Shown: positions 1 through 9,860, numbered from the stretch's first letter. The stretch: DNA of 64,000 nt from Terriglobales bacterium (GCA_035567895.1 DATMPC010000070.1:62001-126000); one strand, 5' to 3'. A program made the numbers and translations. The notes: a model not told the origin generated them from the letters alone.

Positions 1-758
1 GGCTGCAAGCCGGCAACTTTTCGATTTCGGATAACCGGCTGCCCCAAACGATCAAATACTTCTCGCAGGAGGACGCGCCGATCTCGATGACGGTAGTTCT
101 GGATTCGAGCGGCAGCATGGCCACAAAAATGGATCAAGAGCGCGCGGCTGCTCTCGAACTACTAAAAGACGCCAACCCGGAAGACGAGTTCAGTCTGATT
201 GTTTTTGGCAACGAGCCGCGGGTCGCAGTTCCCTTTTCCGAACCAGCTGAGGACGTTTCCAAAGTTGTGAATTCCACTCAGCCAGACGGCTATACGTCGC
301 TGTGGGACGCGATGTACCTCGCCCTCCAGCAGCAGAAGAACTCCAGGTATGCGCGCAAGGCGATCGTTGTGATCTCTGACGGTGGCGACAACCACAGCCG
401 CTACACGGAAGATGAAATCAAGTCGGTACTCCAGGAAGCCGATGTGCAGGTATATGCAATTGCACTTTCTGACAGATTTGTTAAGACACAGGAGGAAAGA
501 CTCGGACCACTTCGACTTGACGAGATCACAGGCGTCACTGGTGGTCGCGCCATCCGCATCCATGATCTCGCAGAGGTCACGCAGGCGGCTCGTGATATCA
601 GCTCTGAATTAAGAAATGAATACGTCATAGGCTATTACCCAACTACTCGCGTAGTGGATGGTAGATGGAGAACGATTCGCGTGCGGCTCACAGGCCCTCC
701 AAGCAGACATAAGCTGCACCTGCATGCTCGAAATGGCTACTACGGTCCGACAGGCTAA
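1..758 (+). CDS. VWFA-related domain protein (5' end outside window)
   Basis: The frame is open from position 3 with no start, so only the last 251 residues are present. They form a von Willebrand factor A domain. A MIDAS-type DSSGS motif lies at about visible residue 34, the threonine of the second loop is in GYTSLWDA, and the third acidic loop is VISDGGD. The run FSQEDAPIS just before the domain is typical of the Acidobacteria 'VWFA-related' family. These are usually exported proteins with a metal-dependent binding surface and unknown ligand. The tail HARNGYYGP fits the family C-terminus. There is no direct link to the kdp genes downstream, which start after a gap of about 190 bases. Confidence 0.85.
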   Translation, partial: LQAGNFSISDNRLPQTIKYFSQEDAPISMTVVLDSSGSMATKMDQERAAALELLKDANPEDEFSLIVFGNEPRVAVPFSEPAEDVSKVVNSTQPDGYTSLWDAMYLALQQQKNSRYARKAIVVISDGGDNHSRYTEDEIKSVLQEADVQVYAIALSDRFVKTQEERLGPLRLDEITGVTGGRAIRIHDLAEVTQAARDISSELRNEYVIGYYPTTRVVDGRWRTIRVRLTGPPSRHKLHLHARNGYYGPTG

Positions 759-846
759 CAGTGGCGCCTTGCCAAAGTGGCTTTGATTCGCCATGGATAT
801 GACCTTCAAGTCCGAGCGACTTCAGGATTAGCCCGCGCTAACGAGT

Positions 847-864
847 TCTTTACATCATCTTTAC
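847..864 (+). promoter_or_regulatory. Direct repeat upstream of kdp, possible KdpE-type site
   Basis: TCTTTAC occurs at 847-853 and again at 858-864, exactly 11 bases apart, one helical turn. Tandem T-rich half sites one turn apart are typical of OmpR/PhoB-family regulators such as KdpE. The assignment is inferred from spacing and location about 85 bases before the first small ORF of the kdp operon. Confidence 0.35.
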
Positions 865-905
865 GAGCAAAGTAATCAACTGAGAGTAGTACAAATCGGC
901 GACGC

Positions 906-926
906 GGTTCACCATCACGGTGAACC
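906..926. promoter_or_regulatory. Perfect inverted repeat in the kdp leader
   Basis: GGTTCACC (906-913) and GGTGAACC (919-926) form a perfect 8-bp stem around the 5-base loop ATCAC, 25 bases before the first small ORF. It could be a protein operator or an RNA hairpin. It shares the core GTTCAC/GTGAAC with a second palindrome at 1010-1027. Confidence 0.5.
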
Positions 927-950
927 CGTTAGCCGCAACGCGGAGGTCCA

Positions 951-1037
951 ATGAGAGATCTCGTTTTCATCGTAATCACAATTCTCTTCTTCATAGTCTC
1001 CATCGGCTACGTTCACTTTTGTGAACGCGTGAAGTGA
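951..1037 (+). CDS. 28-residue single-span membrane peptide upstream of kdpF
   Basis: ATG at 951 follows a GGAGG ribosome site (942-946). The peptide begins MRDLVFIVITILFF, continues with one hydrophobic span, and ends in YVHFCERVK. It lies 11 bases before kdpF in the same direction. Similarly short membrane peptides with a terminal YVxxCERL-like sequence occur before kdpF in other genomes (from memory, not searched). A role as an accessory Kdp subunit is inferred. The ribosome site and hydrophobic pattern make chance unlikely. Confidence 0.6.
   Translation: MRDLVFIVITILFFIVSIGYVHFCERVK
1010..1027. promoter_or_regulatory. Second GTTCAC palindrome at the end of the kdp leader peptide
   Basis: CGTTCAC (1010-1016) and GTGAACG (1021-1027) pair perfectly around TTTT. 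The site overlaps the last codons of the 28-residue peptide and lies 22 bases before kdpF. It repeats the half-site of the palindrome at 906-926. Confidence 0.45.
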
Positions 1038-1048
1038 GGGCAGAGTTT

Positions 1049-1138
1049 ATGCATGTTGAATCCGCTGTCGTGTTGGCGGTTTGCGTATTGCTAGGTATTT
1101 ATCTGTTCTACGCCCTCTTGCGTCCGGAGAAGTTTTGA
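1049..1138 (+). CDS. kdpF: KdpF, small subunit of the potassium-transporting ATPase
   Basis: A 29-residue peptide, [16 protein letters not shown] followed by [13 protein letters not shown]. It is one membrane span with the YALLRPEKF ending that is diagnostic of KdpF. Its TGA stop overlaps the kdpA ATG by one base (TGATG), so the two are translationally coupled. KdpF stabilises the KdpABC complex in the cytoplasmic membrane. Confidence 0.9.
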   Translation: MHVESAVVLAVCVLLGIYLFYALLRPEKF

Positions 1139-2931
1139 TGACTGCAAATGGCTGGTTTCAAATCTTGTTCTTCTTCGCGCTCGTGCTACTGGTGACTAAG
1201 CCGCTCGGCATCTTTATGGCGCGCGTCTTCAATCGCGAGCGAACCTTCATGGATCCAGTGTTGCGCCCGATCGAGAAGCTCATCTATCGCAGCACCGGCG
1301 TTAAGGAAGATCGGGAAATGGGCTGGATCGAATATGCGGTTTCCATGCTGCTGTTCAGCGTGGTTTCGATGCTTGTGCTCTACCTGATTCAGCGCGTGCA
1401 GTTGCACTTGCCCTGGAATCCTCAGAAGTTGGGCGCGGTCGCTCCCGATCTCGCTTTCAACACTGCCGCCTCGTTCACCACAAATACCAACTGGCAGGAC
1501 TACGGCGGCGAGACGACGATGAGCTACTTCACGCAGATGGCGGGGCTGGCTTATCACAACTTCGTGTCTGCGGCGGTTGGCATTGCTCTGGCGATTGCGT
1601 TCATCCGCGGTATCGTGCGCCGCGAGAAAAAGACCTTAGGCAACTTCTGGGTGGATCTCGTTCGCTGCACGCTTTGGGTGCTGCTTCCCTTCTGTATCGT
1701 CGGATCCCTGCTGCTGGTGTGGCAGGGAGTTCCGCAGAATCTGAAACCCTACGACACCGTAAAGCTGGTGGAGCCGCAGCAAGTGCAGAGAGTTGCGGAT
1801 GGCAAGCCAGTGGTGGACGCAAGCGGCAAGCCGGTGATGGATACCATCACTGATCAGAACATCGCACAAGGCCCAGTTGCTTCGCAGGAGATTATTAAAG
1901 AGTTCGGCACCAACGGCGGCGGCTTCTTTAACGCCAACAGCGCTCATCCATTTGAAAATCCCACTCCGCTCTCGAATTTGATCGAAATGTTCTCGATCTT
2001 CGCCATCTCCTCCGGCTTGACCTACACGCTCGGACGAATGGTGGGCTCGCAGCGGCACGGTTGGGCAGTGTGGGGAGCGATGACAACGCTCTTCCTGGTC
2101 GGCATAACCGTCGCGTACTGGGCTGAGGCGCGCGGCAATCCGCTGTTGGCGGGTGCCGATCAACATGTGACTGCGCTCCAGCCCGGTGGAAACATGGAAG
2201 GCAAGGAGGTGCGCTTCGGCATCGCTAACACTGCCCTCTGGGCCACGATTACGACGAACACGAGCTGCGGCGCCGTGAACGGCTTTCACGACTCGTTCAC
2301 GCCGCTGGGTGGCATGGTTCCGCTCACGAACATGATGTTGAGCGAAACCATCTTCGGCGGGGTCGGCGCCGGTATGTACGGAATTCTTGTCTACATCGTG
2401 CTTGCCGTTTTCATCGCCGGCCTGATGGTTGGTCGCACTCCCGAGTATCTGGGCAAGAAGATCGAAGCCTACGACGTAAAGATGGCGATGCTGGTTTCGC
2501 TGGTATTCCCTCTTGCCATCTTGACCTTTACCGCCGTTTCGGTCCTGTATTCGTCTGGGACAGCGGGAATCACCAATCCAGGACCGCACGGGTTGTCGCA
2601 GGTGCTGTACGCCTTCACTTCAACGGCGGCCAACAACGGATCAGCCTTTGGCGGTCTGAGCGTCAACACTCTCTACTACAACACCACACTCGGACTAAAC
2701 ACTCTCATCGGCCGCTTCCTGATGATCATTCCCATGCTGGGAATCGCCGGAAGTCTGGCGCGCAAGAAGTACGTGCCCCCATCGCTTGGCACATTCCCGG
2801 TAACGACACCGCTGTTCAGTGTGCTGTTAATGGGGGTGATCCTGATTGTGGGCGCGTTGACGTTCTTTCCAGCGTTGAGCCTGGGACCGATTCTTGAGCA
2901 TTTGCTGATGGGCGCAGGTAAAACCTTCTGA
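1138..2931 (+). CDS. kdpA: KdpA, potassium-binding subunit of the Kdp ATPase
   Basis: 597 residues, normal for KdpA. The start is ATG 1138, overlapping the kdpF stop; an in-frame codon at 1081 would place the start inside kdpF and is rejected. Four pore-loop regions of the superfamily-of-K-transporters fold are visible near residues 110 ([10 protein letters not shown]), 257 ([15 protein letters not shown]), 372 ([15 protein letters not shown]) and 497 ([10 protein letters not shown]). These form the K+ selectivity filter. The protein is an integral membrane channel-like subunit that delivers K+ to the pump. kdpB follows after 7 bases. Confidence 0.97.
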   Translation: MTANGWFQILFFFALVLLVTKPLGIFMARVFNRERTFMDPVLRPIEKLIYRSTGVKEDREMGWIEYAVSMLLFSVVSMLVLYLIQRVQLHLPWNPQKLGAVAPDLAFNTAASFTTNTNWQDYGGETTMSYFTQMAGLAYHNFVSAAVGIALAIAFIRGIVRREKKTLGNFWVDLVRCTLWVLLPFCIVGSLLLVWQGVPQNLKPYDTVKLVEPQQVQRVADGKPVVDASGKPVMDTITDQNIAQGPVASQEIIKEFGTNGGGFFNANSAHPFENPTPLSNLIEMFSIFAISSGLTYTLGRMVGSQRHGWAVWGAMTTLFLVGITVAYWAEARGNPLLAGADQHVTALQPGGNMEGKEVRFGIANTALWATITTNTSCGAVNGFHDSFTPLGGMVPLTNMMLSETIFGGVGAGMYGILVYIVLAVFIAGLMVGRTPEYLGKKIEAYDVKMAMLVSLVFPLAILTFTAVSVLYSSGTAGITNPGPHGLSQVLYAFTSTAANNGSAFGGLSVNTLYYNTTLGLNTLIGRFLMIIPMLGIAGSLARKKYVPPSLGTFPVTTPLFSVLLMGVILIVGALTFFPALSLGPILEHLLMGAGKTF

Positions 2932-2938
2932 GGTAATC

Positions 2939-4960
2939 ATGGCGAGATCAAAAGCAGTTTGGGAATGGAAGATCGTACGGCGGGCGGTTTGGGACTCTTT
3001 CCTGAAGCTCAATCCCCGCAAAATGATGGGCAATCCCGTGATGTTCGTGGTCGAAGTAGGAAGCGTGATTACCACGATCCTGCTCTTCCGCAGCCACGAG
3101 AATTTCAAGTTCAATCTGCAGATCACGTTGTGGCTATGGTTCACAGTGCTCTTCGCGAACTTCGCGGAAGCGATGGCGGAAGGCCGCGGCAAGGCACAGG
3201 CGGACACCTTGCGGAAAGCTCGATCAGAAACGCAAGCCAACCTTCTTATGCCCGAAGGCATAATCGAGACGATTCCCAGTTCGAAACTTCGGGCGGATGA
3301 CATAGTGATCTGTTGCGCCGGCGAGTTCATCCCCTCGGATGGAGAGATCATCGAGGGCATAGCCTCGGTCGATGAGTCGGCGATTACCGGCGAGTCGGCT
3401 CCGGTGATCCGCGAGGCAGGAGGAGACCGCTCGGCCGTTACCGGAGGCACGCGCGTCCTGTCCGATCAGATCAAAGTCAAGATCACCTCCAATCCGGGTG
3501 AAACCTTTCTTGATCGCATGATCGCTCTGGTCGAAGGCGCCGAGCGCCAGAAGACACCCAATGAGATTGCGCTTAACATTCTGCTGGCCGGGCTGACGAT
3601 CATCTTTCTGCTTGCCGTAGTCACACTGCAGCCATTCGCCATTTACTCCGGCAGTCCGCAAACCGTCTTCGTGCTCGTTTCGCTGCTGGTCTGCCTGATT
3701 CCCACCACGATTGGCGGACTCCTCTCCGCAATCGGGATCGCCGGCATGGATCGCCTTATTCAGCACAATGTCCTCGCGATGTCGGGACGCGCCGTCGAGG
3801 CCGCCGGCGACGTCAACACTCTGCTGCTCGACAAGACCGGAACCATCACCTTCGGCAATCGCCAGGCGGCAGAGTTCATTCCCGCTCCGGGAGTAACCAG
3901 CGATCAACTCGCAGATTCCGCACAGCTCTCCTCCCTGCCCGATGAAACTCCCGAAGGGCGCTCCATCGTCGTACTTGCCAAAGAGAAGTACGCCCTGCGT
4001 GGACGAGAGCTCTCGGAGCATGGCGTTGAGTTTGTTCCCTTCTCGGCGCAGACGCGCATGTCAGGCGTGAATTTCAACGGCAGACAAGTGCGCAAGGGGG
4101 CGGCTGACTCGATCCAGCGGTATCTACAGGAGAACGGTGGAGAAATCCCCAAAGAGTTGCAGCTCTCCATAGACACGATCGCTCGTTCTGGAGGCACGCC
4201 CCTCGTCGTTGCTGAACGAAACCGCGCCATGGGCGTCATTCATCTGAAAGACGTCGTTAAAGGCGGCATGAAGGAGCGCTTCACCCACTTGCGGGCCATG
4301 GGAATCCGCACGGTGATGATTACCGGGGACAATCCGCTTACCGCTGCGGCCATCGCCCGCGAAGCTGGCGTTGACGATTTTCTGGCGCAGGCCACGCCGA
4401 AGGACAAGATGGATCTGATCCGTCGCGAGCAAACCGATGGCAAGCTCGTCGCCATGACCGGCGACGGTACCAACGACGCACCCGCGCTGGCTCAAGCGGA
4501 TGTTGGCGTTGCGATGAACACAGGCACACAAGCGGCCAAGGAAGCCGGGAACATGGTCGATCTCGATTCCAATCCCACCAAGCTCATCGAGATCGTCGAA
4601 ATCGGAAAGCAGTTGCTGATGACTCGCGGTTCGCTGACGACTTTTTCAATTGCCAACGATGTCGCTAAGTACTTTGCCATCATCCCGGCCATGTTCGCGG
4701 CAACATTCCCCGTTCTGAACGCCTTGAACATCATGCATCTGCAGACACCGCAGTCGGCCATTCTGTCTGCCGTCATCTTCAACGCGCTGATCATCATTGC
4801 GCTCATCCCCCTGGCACTGAGCGGCGTGAAGTACCGCCCAATGGGCGCGGCAGCGCTGCTACGGCGAAATCTTTGGATCTATGGAGTCGGAGGCGTGATC
4901 ATTCCCTTTATCGGAATCAAAGCGATCGACATGATCATCACACGAGTCGGGCTGGCATAA
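2939..4960 (+). CDS. kdpB: KdpB, P-type ATPase subunit of the Kdp pump
   Basis: 673 residues, full family length, with GAGGT just before the ATG. P-type ATPase landmarks are all present: TGES in the actuator domain near residue 150, DKTGTIT with the phosphorylated aspartate near 297, and [17 protein letters not shown] in the phosphorylation domain near 505. It hydrolyses ATP to drive high-affinity K+ uptake through KdpA. The gene sits between kdpA (7-base gap) and kdpC (25-base gap) in one operon. Confidence 0.97.
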   Translation: MARSKAVWEWKIVRRAVWDSFLKLNPRKMMGNPVMFVVEVGSVITTILLFRSHENFKFNLQITLWLWFTVLFANFAEAMAEGRGKAQADTLRKARSETQANLLMPEGIIETIPSSKLRADDIVICCAGEFIPSDGEIIEGIASVDESAITGESAPVIREAGGDRSAVTGGTRVLSDQIKVKITSNPGETFLDRMIALVEGAERQKTPNEIALNILLAGLTIIFLLAVVTLQPFAIYSGSPQTVFVLVSLLVCLIPTTIGGLLSAIGIAGMDRLIQHNVLAMSGRAVEAAGDVNTLLLDKTGTITFGNRQAAEFIPAPGVTSDQLADSAQLSSLPDETPEGRSIVVLAKEKYALRGRELSEHGVEFVPFSAQTRMSGVNFNGRQVRKGAADSIQRYLQENGGEIPKELQLSIDTIARSGGTPLVVAERNRAMGVIHLKDVVKGGMKERFTHLRAMGIRTVMITGDNPLTAAAIAREAGVDDFLAQATPKDKMDLIRREQTDGKLVAMTGDGTNDAPALAQADVGVAMNTGTQAAKEAGNMVDLDSNPTKLIEIVEIGKQLLMTRGSLTTFSIANDVAKYFAIIPAMFAATFPVLNALNIMHLQTPQSAILSAVIFNALIIIALIPLALSGVKYRPMGAAALLRRNLWIYGVGGVIIPFIGIKAIDMIITRVGLA

Positions 4961-4985
4961 GGGCAGGAGCGCAGGAGCAAAAGAC

Positions 4986-5576
4986 ATGAAGAAAAATCTC
5001 ATTACCGCAGTGCTGATGACTGTCGTCACCACAATCTTGCTCGGAATCATCTATCCGCTCGTCGTGACGGCTCTTGCCCAAGCGCTTTTTCACGACAAGG
5101 CGAATGGCCAACTAATCGTTAAGGACGGAAAAGCAGTGGGTTCGCGCATTATTGGACAAGCATTCAACTCGGATTCATATTTTCACTCGCGTCCCTCCAA
5201 TGCCGGCAATGGATACGATGCCGCGAATTCGAGCGCTTCCAACCTCGGCCCCACCAATCACGCGCTGATCGATCGAGTGAATGCCAGCGTCGCACAACTC
5301 AAAGCAGAGAATCCGCAAACGCCAGTTCCGATTGATCTTGTCACCAGCTCCGGCTCAGGACTCGATCCGCACATCACGCCCGCAGCTGCTGCGTTTCAAA
5401 TTCCGCGAATAGCCAAGGCACGCGGCATGAGCGAAGCACAATTACGAGCAATCGTCGCACGACACACCGAAGGGCGGCAGCTGGGTTTTCTGGGGGAACC
5501 ACGCGTGAATGTGCTTGAGCTGAACCTCGATTTGGATCAACAATCACCCACAAAGAGTGCGTTGGCCAGTCATTGA
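4986..5576 (+). CDS. kdpC: KdpC, accessory subunit of the Kdp ATPase
   Basis: 196 residues with one N-terminal membrane span (LITAVLMTVVTTILLGIIYP) and an extracytoplasmic domain. It contains the KdpC signatures GSRIIGQAFNSDSYFHSRPS, GPTN and DLVTSSGSGLDPHI. KdpC is needed for assembly and catalytic coupling of KdpAB. It is the last gene of the operon. No kdpD or kdpE follows, so the sensor and regulator must be encoded elsewhere or replaced. Confidence 0.96.
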   Translation: MKKNLITAVLMTVVTTILLGIIYPLVVTALAQALFHDKANGQLIVKDGKAVGSRIIGQAFNSDSYFHSRPSNAGNGYDAANSSASNLGPTNHALIDRVNASVAQLKAENPQTPVPIDLVTSSGSGLDPHITPAAAAFQIPRIAKARGMSEAQLRAIVARHTEGRQLGFLGEPRVNVLELNLDLDQQSPTKSALASH

Positions 5577-5902
5577 GAACTTGAAAACACGGGGCCGCAT
5601 TCCTATCCTTATTGGCAGCGAAAGAAGCCGGTGGAAATTCTCCCACGTACCAAAATGGGACGGATTCCTCCCTGTTAATTCGCTGATAATTTATTGAATC
5701 CCGGCACCGAGGGTCACTCCGTTTAGCACTGATGCGGTCGGGAGTGAGTTTTCCACAGAGTTCGCTGTTAACTCCCTGCGTTTGAGAGAAATTTTTCAAT
5801 TTTTGGGTAGAATTCCGCGATTTCGAAGGCTGTTTGTGAAAATCCCCTGCTTATTTCCTTGTTTTAAATCGAATTCCAGCAGAAGAGTTTGGCCTCTGAC
5901 CG
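5577..5902. other. Convergent intergenic region after kdpC
   Basis: This stretch lies between the 3' ends of kdpC and the minus-strand oxidoreductase. I see no convincing gene. TCACTCC (5714-5720) and GGAGTGA (5741-5747) could form a weak 7-bp stem followed by GTTTTCC, a poor terminator candidate for the kdp transcript. The final 130 bases are AT-rich. Confidence 0.4.
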
Positions 5903-6526
5903 TCAGTCCGTATCGAATCGTTGTTCTTGAAACGGGTCGCCGCGCATGTGATAGCCGTTCTGCTCCCAGAATCCAGCTTGATCCTGGCTGAGAAACTCCA
6001 GCCCGCGCACCCACTTCACCGACTTCCACCCGTAGAGATGCGGCACGATGAGTCGCAGCGGATAGCCGTGGTCTGGCGTGAGCGGCTCGCCGTCATGGTG
6101 AGTTGCGAGCAGCACTTCGTCACGATCCAAGTCAGCTAGCGGAACATTTGCCGTGTAACCCTGCTCAGTATGGACCAGAACGTAACTGGCTTCCGGCTTT
6201 GGCTTGGCACGAGCGAGAATCTCGCGCATAGCAACGCCCGTCCAGCGATTGTCGAAGCGGCTCCAGCGGGTGACACAATGAAAGTCGCTGGTTCGCTCCA
6301 CTCGCGGAAGCCGATTGAATTCGTCCCAATTGAGGCGAAGTGGATGCTCGACAAGACCGGTAACTTGGAAATCCCAACGTGACGAGTCGAATCGCGGAAC
6401 TGATCCGTAATGCAGAACCGGCCACTTTAGCGTGAGCGACTGTCCAGGAGGCAAACGTCCCTCGCTGCGCACCTCCTGCTCTTTGCGCTTGCGTTCGTCG
6501 CCTGAAAACATTCCAGAGAAAGCCAT
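5903..6526 (-). CDS. Sulfite-oxidase-like molybdopterin oxidoreductase
   Basis: 207 residues forming a single sulfite oxidase-type molybdopterin domain. Cys84 in DFHCVTRWS is the expected molybdenum ligand. PLTPDHGYPLRLIVPHLYGWKSVKWVRGLEF is a hallmark region contacting the cofactor. No signal peptide or heme domain is visible, so it resembles the short cytoplasmic YuiH-type proteins rather than exported MsrP. Its substrate is unknown. It stands alone, convergent with kdpC, with an inverted repeat upstream. Confidence 0.85.
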   Translation of the reverse strand: MAFSGMFSGDERKRKEQEVRSEGRLPPGQSLTLKWPVLHYGSVPRFDSSRWDFQVTGLVEHPLRLNWDEFNRLPRVERTSDFHCVTRWSRFDNRWTGVAMREILARAKPKPEASYVLVHTEQGYTANVPLADLDRDEVLLATHHDGEPLTPDHGYPLRLIVPHLYGWKSVKWVRGLEFLSQDQAGFWEQNGYHMRGDPFQEQRFDTD

Positions 6527-6543
6527 GGCCTAACGGTAAACCA

Positions 6544-6718
6544 TTTTCACCACGGAGACACGGAGTCACGGAGGAAAGCAAAAGTCGGGACGGCACCGGG
6601 AAAATTGCAAAGGATTTAGTATCGATGCGACAAGCACCGACCTCGCGGTGACAGCCGCAGCACGGCCCACAGAGCTCTCCCCGCTTTTCTCCGTGACTCC
6701 GTGTCTCCGTGGTGAAAA
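6544..6718. repeat. CACGGAG inverted-repeat element, copy 1
   Basis: Two perfect 30-bp inverted arms at 6544-6573 and 6689-6718 are built from CACGGAGACACGGAGTCACGG flanked by TTTTCAC. They enclose about 115 bases. The same arms recur at 9687-9844. The element fills the gap between the sulfite-oxidase-like gene and the E1 gene and encodes no protein. Confidence 0.85.
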
Positions 6719-6722
6719 GACT

Positions 6723-8909
6723 TCAGTACTCCGCCAGTTCCAGCATTGCCTTGTAGAAGTCGTCGGCCTGCGGCAGGATTTCGTCTTCGAGCAGCGGCTG
6801 ATAGGCAACGAATGTATCCATTGCTGCCACTCGGCGCACCGGGGCATCGAGGTGCTCGAACAACTCATTGGCAATACGCGCCGCGATCTCGGCGCCATAT
6901 CCCCAGCTCAGCGTATCTTCATGCGCTACGATTACGCGATTCGTCTTCCGTACTGAATTCGCGATCGTCTCCCAGTCGTATGGATTCAGCGTGCGAAGAT
7001 CGATCAACTCCACGCTGATGTCGTGCTCGCGCGCAATCCGTTGGGCTGCCTGTAGAGAGCGCGGTACGGTCGCGCCATACGTGACCAGCGTCATATCGGC
7101 GCCTTCGCGCACAACACGAGCTTTCCCAAACGGAATCATGTAGTCAGGACCGGGATATGGTGCACGGCCATACGTTTCGCGATACAGACGTTTGTGCTCG
7201 AGGAAGAGCACGGGATCATCGCAGCGGATCGCGGTGCGCAGCAGTCCGTTGGCATCGAGAGCGTTCGACGGAAACACAACACGCATTCCTGGAGTATGGG
7301 TAAACAGACTCTCTCCGCATTGCGAGTGATAGATCGCGCCGCCGGTTAGGTATCCGCCGATCGCTACTCGGATCACTGCCGGAGCGGAAAAGTTTCCGTT
7401 TGATCTCCAGCGAAGGACCGGCAGCTCGTTTCGCAGCTGATGAAATGCAGGCCAGATGTAATCGAAGAATTGGACTTCGACTACAGGCTTTATTCCACGA
7501 GTCGCGAGTCCGGTCGCGCGGCCTACGATAGTCGCCTCGGCCAGAGGCGAGTTGTAGACCCGCTGGGAGCCAAAATCGCACTGGAGACCGGAGGTGAGCT
7601 TGAATACTCCGCCCTTCCCTTTCACCAGCTTTTCAGACAGGTATTGCTCACGACTGCAATCGGCAACGTCTTCACCGAACATCACGATGCGCTCATCTCG
7701 TTTCATCTCATCGCGCAGGCAAGCATTTATCAGATCCGCCATTGTCTTGTCGGCACCGTTACGGCTGGGTTGACTCGCGAAGGAAGACGATGTGGGATCT
7801 ACATCTGGCGAGTAAACAAACCTGGTGATGGAGTTCGCTTCGGGAAGGCGAGCAGCCAACACGCGATCGGCCGCGCGCTGAACTTCATTATCGACTTCCT
7901 TTTCCAGACGATTGATTTCCTCTTCGTCCAGAATATTTTCCCGGATCAGGAATAACTGCATGCGCGTGATGGGATCGCGCTGCGCATCCCGGGAGCGCTC
8001 CGATTCCGGTCGGTAGAGCTTCTCGTCGTCGGAGAGCGAATGAGAGTACGGACGAATCACGTGCCCGTGAACAAACGCCGGTCCCTTGCCGGAGCGGCAG
8101 TGCTCTACCGCCTTGCGCAGGGCTGCGTAAGATGCGACAGGATCCGTGCCATCGCATTCAGCAAAATAAAAATTTGGGAAATTGGCAACGAGCTTCGAGA
8201 TATTCCCGCCGGCAGTGTTCACCTCAACCGGAACGGAGATCGCGTATTCGTTGTCCTCTACCAGAAAGAGGACTGGTAGCTTCAGGTTCGACGCACCGTT
8301 TATCGCCTCCCAGAATTCTCCCTGGCTGGTAGTTCCGTCACCGCACGAAACATAGACAACTTCGTCGCCGTGGAACACGACATCTTTGTAACTGGAGTAG
8401 TCCTTGGGATCGTGACGCTCTGCTGCTTTAGGATTGCGCGCAAAGTATCGTCCTGCTTCCGCGCATCCGAGAGCCTGCAACAGTTGTGTTCCAGTCGGCG
8501 ATGACTGCGTGACGATATTGAATTTCTTGTGTCCCCAATGCGACGGCATCTGCCGTCCGCCGGATGCCGGATCATCAGCGGCTCCGACCGCCTGCAGCAG
8601 CTGCTCCTCAGGAGTTACGCCCAGCGCGAGCACCAATGCGCGATCACGATAATAGGGGTAGAACCAGTCGTATCCAGGCTTGAGCGCCAGGCCAGCGGCA
8701 ACAAGTAGGGCTTCATGCCCTGCGCCAGAAATTTGGAAGAAGATTTTCTGTTGCCGCTTGAGCAGAATCTCGCGGTCGTCCAACCGGCGTGACATGAACA
8801 TCAGCCGGTACATCTGGATCAATTGTTCCGGAGTGAGGCCTTGATAATTCTTTTCGTGGTGGCGTTCTGCGACTGCGGCCTTCTTATGCTCCGTCCGGCT
8901 CAGGGCCAT
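6723..8909 (-). CDS. 2-oxo acid dehydrogenase E1, alpha and beta subunits fused
   Basis: 728 residues. Residues 1 to about 370 match E1-alpha, with the thiamine diphosphate motif [13 protein letters not shown] at 190-202 ending in EDNEYAIS near 219. From about 390 on it matches E1-beta, including [16 protein letters not shown] with the catalytic-region glutamate, and GGAIYHSQ. This layout fits branched-chain or pyruvate-type E1 enzymes that decarboxylate a 2-oxo acid and pass the acyl group to an E2 lipoyl protein. No E2 or E3 gene is adjacent, so the substrate cannot be assigned. The fusion replaces the usual two-gene arrangement. Confidence 0.9.
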   Translation of the reverse strand: MALSRTEHKKAAVAERHHEKNYQGLTPEQLIQMYRLMFMSRRLDDREILLKRQQKIFFQISGAGHEALLVAAGLALKPGYDWFYPYYRDRALVLALGVTPEEQLLQAVGAADDPASGGRQMPSHWGHKKFNIVTQSSPTGTQLLQALGCAEAGRYFARNPKAAERHDPKDYSSYKDVVFHGDEVVYVSCGDGTTSQGEFWEAINGASNLKLPVLFLVEDNEYAISVPVEVNTAGGNISKLVANFPNFYFAECDGTDPVASYAALRKAVEHCRSGKGPAFVHGHVIRPYSHSLSDDEKLYRPESERSRDAQRDPITRMQLFLIRENILDEEEINRLEKEVDNEVQRAADRVLAARLPEANSITRFVYSPDVDPTSSSFASQPSRNGADKTMADLINACLRDEMKRDERIVMFGEDVADCSREQYLSEKLVKGKGGVFKLTSGLQCDFGSQRVYNSPLAEATIVGRATGLATRGIKPVVEVQFFDYIWPAFHQLRNELPVLRWRSNGNFSAPAVIRVAIGGYLTGGAIYHSQCGESLFTHTPGMRVVFPSNALDANGLLRTAIRCDDPVLFLEHKRLYRETYGRAPYPGPDYMIPFGKARVVREGADMTLVTYGATVPRSLQAAQRIAREHDISVELIDLRTLNPYDWETIANSVRKTNRVIVAHEDTLSWGYGAEIAARIANELFEHLDAPVRRVAAMDTFVAYQPLLEDEILPQADDFYKAMLELAEY

Positions 8910-8986
8910 GCTGACTCCTTGAATGGTAATGAGTGTGCTAGAGGAGCACTCTCTATTTTAAGCCGGAATTGCCCGGGAATAGCGCC

Positions 8987-9661
8987 CTAGATTTCCGCAG
9001 GTGAGTATTCGAAATAGAACTGGAGCTTGAGGCTATCTTCCGCGCCAGCGCGAACCTCCACGTGAATGTCTGCGCAGGTGCGAACAATCACGTCGGCCTC
9101 GCGCAGGTCGTGAGAGGGATAGGTGGTCGTCAATCCGATCACCTGCATACCGGCCGTCTTTGCCGCCGCGATACCGGCTGCAGTGTCTTCGATCACCAGA
9201 CACTCGCTTGGAGGAAAGCCGAGTAGCGCTGCACCCTTCAAATACGGTTCGGGATGAGGTTTACCGCGCGCTACCAGCTCTGCGGTGATCGCGTCTTTAG
9301 GGAGGGGAAGGCTGACATAGCGCATGCGTGCCTCAGCGAGCTCGCGGGTAGCTGAAGTCACGACCGTCCAGTGGCCCGGAGGCATTGCTGCGAGCAACTC
9401 CGCCGCGCCCTCAATAGCGCGCACGCCTTCGAGGTCTTCGATCTCGCGCCGCTCTACTTTTTGATTTTCTGTGGGAGCGTCAAGTGCCGGAGCGACGCGA
9501 CGAATGGTTTCGATGGAGCGGCGACCATGAGACCACTGCACAACGAAGTCAGGATCGAGTCCCTGTTCGGTGGCCCAGCCTCGCCAGACGCGCTCAACTG
9601 CAGGCGTGGAATCGACCAGAACACCATCCAGATCGAACAGCACGGCACTACAGCTCAGCAT
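8987..9661 (-). CDS. HAD-superfamily phosphatase, subfamily IA
   Basis: 224 residues with the canonical HAD motifs: DLDGVLVDS with nucleophile Asp10, TSATRELAEARM (motif II), GKPHPEPYL with the motif III lysine, and VIEDTAAGIAAAKTAGM (motif IV). The helical cap after motif I and the overall pattern resemble beta-phosphoglucomutase or sugar-phosphatase (YfbT/GPP) members. It probably acts on a small phosphorylated sugar or glycerol in the cytoplasm; the precise substrate is not readable. The gene is monocistronic, upstream of the E1 gene on the same strand with a gap of about 80 bases. Confidence 0.88.
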   Translation of the reverse strand: MLSCSAVLFDLDGVLVDSTPAVERVWRGWATEQGLDPDFVVQWSHGRRSIETIRRVAPALDAPTENQKVERREIEDLEGVRAIEGAAELLAAMPPGHWTVVTSATRELAEARMRYVSLPLPKDAITAELVARGKPHPEPYLKGAALLGFPPSECLVIEDTAAGIAAAKTAGMQVIGLTTTYPSHDLREADVIVRTCADIHVEVRAGAEDSLKLQFYFEYSPAEI

Positions 9662-9686
9662 ACGGACAGACTACCAAATGCCATTT

Positions 9687-9844
9687 CACCACGGAGACAC
9701 GGAGTCACGGAGAAAAGCGAGTTGAAACCACAAAGGACACGAAGAAACACGAGGGAGGACTTTCTCTGCGATTTCCCCTCGCGGACCTTCGTGTCCTTTG
9801 TGGTTAGCTTCTGCCTTTCTCCGTGACTCCGTGTCTCCGTGGTG
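9687..9844. repeat. CACGGAG inverted-repeat element, copy 2, with nested inner pair
   Basis: The outer arms 9687-9715 and 9816-9844 are perfect 29-bp inverted repeats and are the same sequence as the copy at 6544-6718. Nested inside, 9726-9744 and 9787-9805 form a perfect 19-bp pair built on CACAAAGGACACGAAG. The whole can fold as one long hairpin. It lies between the HAD gene and the small membrane protein. Confidence 0.88.
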
Positions 9845-9860
9845 AGAAAGGCTCCCGAAG

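Noticed and set aside
1636-2589. Long open frame (317 codons) on the minus strand
   Set aside because: It is antisense to kdpA, has no family resemblance and shows low-complexity charged translation; a shadow of kdpA codon use.
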